A stretch of 48,870 bases of DNA. It comes from Paraburkholderia elongata. GTDB lineage: Bacteria > Pseudomonadota > Gammaproteobacteria > Burkholderiales > Burkholderiaceae. The translations under genes and the position numbers were made by a program. Where the stretch lies: assembly GCF_013177735.1 (NCBI RefSeq), contig NZ_WOEZ01000059.1, forward strand, positions 1 to 48,870, in the 5' to 3' direction. Below are positions 45,932-48,870 of this stretch, piece after piece; the stretch's first letter is position 1; every line of letters starts with the position of its first letter. The notes below the pieces were generated by a model. That model made no database searches and had not been told where the DNA came from. It saw nothing but the letters and a program-made list of their open reading frames with translations.

Positions 45932-46966
45932 ATGCATGCACTCGTCATTCACGCACCACTCGATCTGCGCATCGAGGAGGTTCCCACACCTGAACCGGAG
46001 GCAAACCAGCTGCTCGTTCGAGTTCGAGCCGGCGGTATCTGCGGCTCCGATCTTCACTACTTCAATCACGGCGGTTTCGGCACGGTTCGCATCAAGGAAC
46101 CCATGGTGCTTGGCCATGAAGTCTCCGGCGCCGTCTCGCGTGTAGGACCTGGCGTGACAGACATGCCAGCCGGTACACGGATCTCCATCAGCCCGAGCCG
46201 GCCTTGTGGTCTGTGCCAATACTGTCAGCAAGGTCTGCAGAACCACTGTCTGGATATGCGCTACTACGGCAGCGCCATGCGCACGCCGCACGTGCAAGGC
46301 GCATTCCAGCAGGAGATCGTGATCGACCGTTCACAAGCGCACGTCGTGGCTGACTCGTTGAGCGATGCCGAAGCTGCGATGGCCGAACCGCTCTCCGTCG
46401 CACTTCACGCCGTTCGACGCGCGGGTCCGTTACTCGGTAAGCGTGTGCTCGTCACAGGGTGCGGTCCGATCGGCGCGTTGATCGTGGCGGCTGCACGCAG
46501 AGCCGGTGCGGCGATGATCGTAGCAACCGATGTGAATACGATGCCGCTCGACAGCGCGAAAAAGGTCGGCGCCGACCTTGCCCTCAATATCGCGGAGACG
46601 CCGGACGCGCTCCAGCCGTTCGCCGCCGACAAGGGCAGCTTCGACGTTCTCTTCGAAGCGAGCGGCAACGCAGCGGCGTTACGCGGTGCATTCGACGTGC
46701 TCAAACCGCGCGGCGTGATCGTCCAGGTCGGCCTCGGTGGCGACATCTCATTGCCGATCAACGTGATTGTCGCCAAGGAATTCGACCTGCGCGGAGCGTT
46801 CCGCTTTCACGAAGAGTTCGCTGTTGCCGTCGAACTGCTGAACAAGGGCTTGATCGACGTGAAGCCCTTGATTACCGGCATTTTTCCGTATCAGGATTCG
46901 GTCAAGGCATTCCAGACAGCGGGCGACCGTTCGAAATCGATGAAGGTGCTGGTGAGCTTCGATTGA
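45932..46966 (+). CDS. idnD: L-idonate 5-dehydrogenase (zinc MDR family)
   Basis: A 344-residue medium-chain alcohol dehydrogenase. Catalytic zinc ligands are Cys37 (GGICGSDLHYF) and His62-Glu63 (VLGHEVSG); the structural zinc loop is CGLCQYCQQGLQNHC; the cofactor motif is VTGCGPIGALIVAAARRAGA. RYYGSAMRTPHVQGAFQQ is typical of IdnD. It oxidises L-idonate to 5-ketogluconate, which IdnO and GntK (22746-24080) would convert to 6-phosphogluconate. The three genes are separated by about 22 kb here. Confidence 0.9.
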   Translation: MHALVIHAPLDLRIEEVPTPEPEANQLLVRVRAGGICGSDLHYFNHGGFGTVRIKEPMVLGHEVSGAVSRVGPGVTDMPAGTRISISPSRPCGLCQYCQQGLQNHCLDMRYYGSAMRTPHVQGAFQQEIVIDRSQAHVVADSLSDAEAAMAEPLSVALHAVRRAGPLLGKRVLVTGCGPIGALIVAAARRAGAAMIVATDVNTMPLDSAKKVGADLALNIAETPDALQPFAADKGSFDVLFEASGNAAALRGAFDVLKPRGVIVQVGLGGDISLPINVIVAKEFDLRGAFRFHEEFAVAVELLNKGLIDVKPLITGIFPYQDSVKAFQTAGDRSKSMKVLVSFD

Positions 46967-46978
46967 ACGCGCACGTAT

Positions 46979-47012
46979 GGCGACGATAACGCGGTAATCC
47001 GCGTTCGTCGCC
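46979..47012 (+). terminator. Terminator hairpin after idnD
   Basis: GGCGACGATAACGCGG pairs with CCGCGTTCGTCGCC (2-nt bulge) across a TAAT loop, beginning 12 nt after the stop and followed by GTGCGTTTG. Confidence 0.65.
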
Positions 47013-47047
47013 GTGCGTTTGCCCATGACGGCTATGGGCATTGAGTA

Positions 47048-47093
47048 GGTGGCGGGGTTACTCCCACCACCCTCTCACATAGGTGAGTAACCC
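47048..47093 (+). promoter_or_regulatory. Structured leader upstream of symE
   Basis: Two overlapping inverted repeats: GGTGG (47048-47052) with CCACC (47064-47068), and a perfect 9-bp GGGTTACTC (47055-47063) with GAGTAACCC (47085-47093). One arm of each lies in the loop of the other, so they are alternative folds or a pseudoknot. It ends 54 nt before the symE start. Confidence 0.45.
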
Positions 47094-47147
47094 ACGGGAA
47101 TCGCACCCGCAGGCCATGAATCCTGGCGCTATCAGAAGGAGGCACGC

Positions 47148-47291
47148 ATGCCCACCCATCTGCGCAAGGACCCGCCCACCTTTCCGTGGATGAAGCTCTC
47201 AGGGCGATGGATCGAGACCGCCGGCTTTAAACCCGGACAGCGCGTGCGTATCACCGTCGAACACCAGAAGCTCATCATTACGCCGCTTTAA
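47148..47291 (+). CDS. symE: SymE-family type I toxin-like protein
   Basis: A 47-residue protein: PWMKLSGRWIETAGFKPGQR followed by VRITVEHQKLIITPL, matching the SymE/AbrB-like core found in the SOS-induced SymE toxin and its relatives. It has a very strong AAGGAGG site five nt before ATG, and a strong terminator follows. SymE proteins are proposed to act on RNA or the nucleoid and are held in check by an antisense RNA (SymR). No antisense promoter could be confirmed here, but the leader is highly structured. It neighbours RHS remnants, a common setting for small toxin genes in this group. Confidence 0.8.
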   Translation: MPTHLRKDPPTFPWMKLSGRWIETAGFKPGQRVRITVEHQKLIITPL

Positions 47292-47294
47292 ATA

Positions 47295-47324
47295 CAGAAG
47301 GGGCCGCGAATGCGGCCCCTTCTG
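47295..47324 (+). terminator. Strong terminator after symE
   Basis: A perfect 13-bp stem (CAGAAGGGGCCGC with GCGGCCCCTTCTG) and a GAAT loop, 3 nt after the stop. It separates symE from the convergent gene at 47349. Confidence 0.75.
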
Positions 47325-47348
47325 GACGGGTTTCACTCCGAGGCTGGG

Positions 47349-47795
47349 CTATGCAGCCGTTACACAAACTCCCGAGGCATTTATAAGGTCTGGTCGCTGT
47401 CGCCAACTAGCCGAACGTGCGTCCACCCTGAACGTCCCGCCGTCATCATCAGGATTACAGATAACTGTCACACCGCTATCGCGATCAAGCAATATTTGCG
47501 CGGATAAGACAATTCCATCATTTCCCAAGCCAACGCCTTCGCACCGCAAATTCCGAACGCCGTGCAATTCAAGCTCAATCGCACTATCGGAGAGTGGTTG
47601 ACTTTGGAAGATCACGTTAACACTTGACTCCCCCGGGAAGTTCTCCTGCGGGAATACCATGCCGCCTTCCCCGTTAACATACATTGGATTGCTCATAAAA
47701 AAACTTCGGATGCAACTGTCGTGTAACCAATGTGCAGTTTTCATAAAGTCCGTCACCGCCGCCTGACTATCTAACGGAATGAAATCTGGCAACAT
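47349..47795 (-). CDS. Hypothetical protein, probable immunity protein of the RHS toxin
   Basis: A 148-residue acidic protein (MLPDFIPLDSQAAVTDFMKT) with a strong GGAGGAAG site before the ATG. It has a beta-rich look (SSVNVIFQSQPLSDSAIELELHGVRNLRC) and no signal peptide or membrane segment. No family was recognised. It begins 24 nt after the restored stop codon of the RHS C-terminal toxin reading frame, the position where immunity genes sit. The function is inferred from position only. Confidence 0.55.
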   Translation of the reverse strand: MLPDFIPLDSQAAVTDFMKTAHWLHDSCIRSFFMSNPMYVNGEGGMVFPQENFPGESSVNVIFQSQPLSDSAIELELHGVRNLRCEGVGLGNDGIVLSAQILLDRDSGVTVICNPDDDGGTFRVDARSASWRQRPDLINASGVCVTAA

Positions 47796-47819
47796 CTGCT
47801 TCCTCCAATCTTGTGGATA

Positions 47820-48292
47820 TCACTCAAGCTCTGACGGACACCATCCATCTTTTGGGGGCTGAGGTTTGGGCGGTTTCGGCAGCGGACCATAAGGGCGGGG
47901 GAATTTGCTCCGTACGCCATCAATCCAGTCATGCACATGATCGCCAATTCCGTCGTGATTCCAGGATGGCCGTGATCGTAGTCTATCGCCGGCCGAGCAT
48001 CCGGACCGTATTTCCTGCCGTCTCCATACGTGCCGTCAGGTCTTAGGCCCGGCCAATAAGTCGAATCGGGATCTCCGGTTGCCGGCTTACTGTATATCGG
48101 TCCTCCACCTGGCATCGGACCCACAGGAACCGGAAATCCAAATGCCTGCAGCCCGGACGGATCGCTGAACTGAACCGGGTTCCCATCTACATAAGCATAC
48201 GCATTCGTCTGCTCACTTGCGTAGCCTATGGGGTCTTCGCTAATGAACCTTCCGGTCGCCGGACTGTAATACCGGTTCCGGTAGTAATACAT
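47820..48292 (-). pseudogene. Truncated, frameshifted RHS core plus C-terminal toxin
   Basis: The frame starting at 48292 encodes the end of an RHS core (YYYRNRYYSPATGRFISEDP, then IGYASEQTNAYAYVDGNP and FSDPSGL), followed by a variable tip. All the large RHS part upstream is missing, and an in-frame stop lies about 40 nt upstream. After RPAIDYDHGHPG (about 47961-47966) the annotated frame becomes implausible; shifting by one base gives NHDGIGDHVHDWIDGV, then a Pro-rich tail ending CPSELE and TGA at 47820-47822. A one-base deletion, or a sequencing error, explains this. The restored tip is His/Asp-rich, as in metal-dependent nuclease toxins, but no family is assigned. Confidence 0.7.
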
Positions 48293-48453
48293 CGGTACTA
48301 CGACAGACCAAACCAGTTTGCAGTTGGAAGGTCACGTCATAGTTGCACCAGTCGAACGTACGTACCGCACTATTGACGTATGCCGAATTGCAGGTGGCGC
48401 ATCGCCGGTTACGCGAGGGTCAGCGGTAGATAAACCCTATACAAAAAATTCCC
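48293..48453. other. Junction region upstream of the RHS fragment
   Basis: About 160 nt with no convincing gene. RHS similarity stops abruptly near 48292. A short plus-strand frame ending ELQVAHRRLREGQR then TAG (to about 48430) looks like the tail of some other gene, so this may be a recombination junction. Confidence 0.4.
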
Positions 48454-48732
48454 TCACGAAGGCGCAGGCACTCTGGACTTAAAAATCACAATCCCAAGTC
48501 GAACGCCAATCCATATCCCACACGCCATTCCGAACGGGAACAATGCCAACGTAGCCTCACGCCACCCGTGCTTCACCCATAGAGAAAATCCGCTACTGAC
48601 AACCACAACCATCAAAACCATAGAGTAAAAATCAAACAGTTGCCACGGTGACAACAAACCGTTCGACCATGCCGGCAGCCCCCATTTTTTACCTTTTGGC
48701 CAGAAAAGATGGTTTAAAAAGAGAACACACAA
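48454..48732 (-). CDS. Small hypothetical membrane protein
   Basis: Up to 92 residues from a TTG start at 48732, with no ATG in frame; a stop codon lies only about 11 codons further upstream. Two hydrophobic segments are visible: FDFYSMVLMVVVVSSGFSLWV and ATLALFPFGMACGIWIGVRLGIVIF. Composition is less GC-rich than the rest of the window. It may be a membrane immunity protein or a truncated gene of the RHS patch. No family was recognised. Confidence 0.45.
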   Translation of the reverse strand: MCVLFLNHLFWPKGKKWGLPAWSNGLLSPWQLFDFYSMVLMVVVVSSGFSLWVKHGWREATLALFPFGMACGIWIGVRLGIVIFKSRVPAPS

Positions 48733-48870
48733 AGCCAGGAAAAAACCATGGCGTTATACACAAATGTCGTCACCGCCGTCGTCGCTTAACAAGCGCAATG
48801 TTTTTGCAGCGACATGAACTTCTCTGAGTCCGAGCCAGATCGTTTTTGCGCCGGGTTCGCCATCGCCCTT
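48733..48870. other. Window end without a called gene
   Basis: No convincing ORF or structured element is seen in the last 138 bases. Confidence 0.5.

Noticed and set aside
47310..47507. 65-residue plus-strand ORF after symE
   Set aside because: It begins inside the terminator and is antisense to the gene at 47349; no ribosome-binding site.

Overview
The window looks like an accessory-rich stretch of a Burkholderiaceae chromosome, most likely Paraburkholderia or a close relative. It is GC-rich, with many LysR regulators, an OmpC-type porin, a DUF4148 secreted peptide, a SymE-like gene, an RHS tip fragment and a Gly/Ser-rich collagen-like protein. No rRNA, tRNA or CRISPR array was seen. All assignments are from reading the sequence; no database search was run.

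Layout. 1-543 is the 3' end of a (GGS)n protein. 667-2768 (minus) is a nitronate monooxygenase / tautomerase / SDR group, followed by two tandem LysR genes and an MFS pump (2939-6332). 6384-11478 holds a Tat-exported epoxide-hydrolase-like enzyme, an EnvZ/OmpR-type two-component pair with a GFA-family gene and a tiny ORF upstream, an exported thioredoxin-like protein and a DUF4148 peptide. Three of these genes share one conserved promoter block. 11602-13759 is an aldo/keto reductase with a divergent AraC regulator. 14009-19059 is an acidic amino acid module: LysR, DAACS symporter, a double-domain Asp/Glu racemase with one degenerate half, and a periplasmic asparaginase. 19150-22500 holds a branched-chain-type binding protein, a LysR gene and an agmatinase-family enzyme; the last two share an inverted-repeat operator. 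22746-28711 carries gluconate 5-dehydrogenase, gluconokinase, a complete polar amino acid ABC transporter and a 2-ketogluconate reductase-like enzyme.

The most striking region is 28777-41449. A Nac-like LysR regulator (39032-39967) is surrounded by three promoters of identical geometry: an ATA-N9-TAT box, then 20 nt, then a -35-like TTKGC element. They precede (1) accB-accC-pxpB-pxpC-[Lys-less biotinyl-like protein]-pxpA, (2) an SDR plus a very divergent PEP-carboxylase-like protein, and (3) an aspartate aminotransferase. This looks like a nitrogen-responsive regulon around a biotin-dependent, 5-oxoprolinase-like enzyme. A full-length TnpB element on the opposite strand has landed inside operon 1, between accC and pxpB, and supplies the accC stop codon.

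41582-46966 encodes a porin, a three-gene NAD(P) transhydrogenase and L-idonate 5-dehydrogenase; the last fits the gluconate genes upstream. 47148-48870 is a toxin-type patch: SymE with a structured leader, a truncated and frameshifted RHS C-terminus with a probable immunity gene, and a small membrane ORF.
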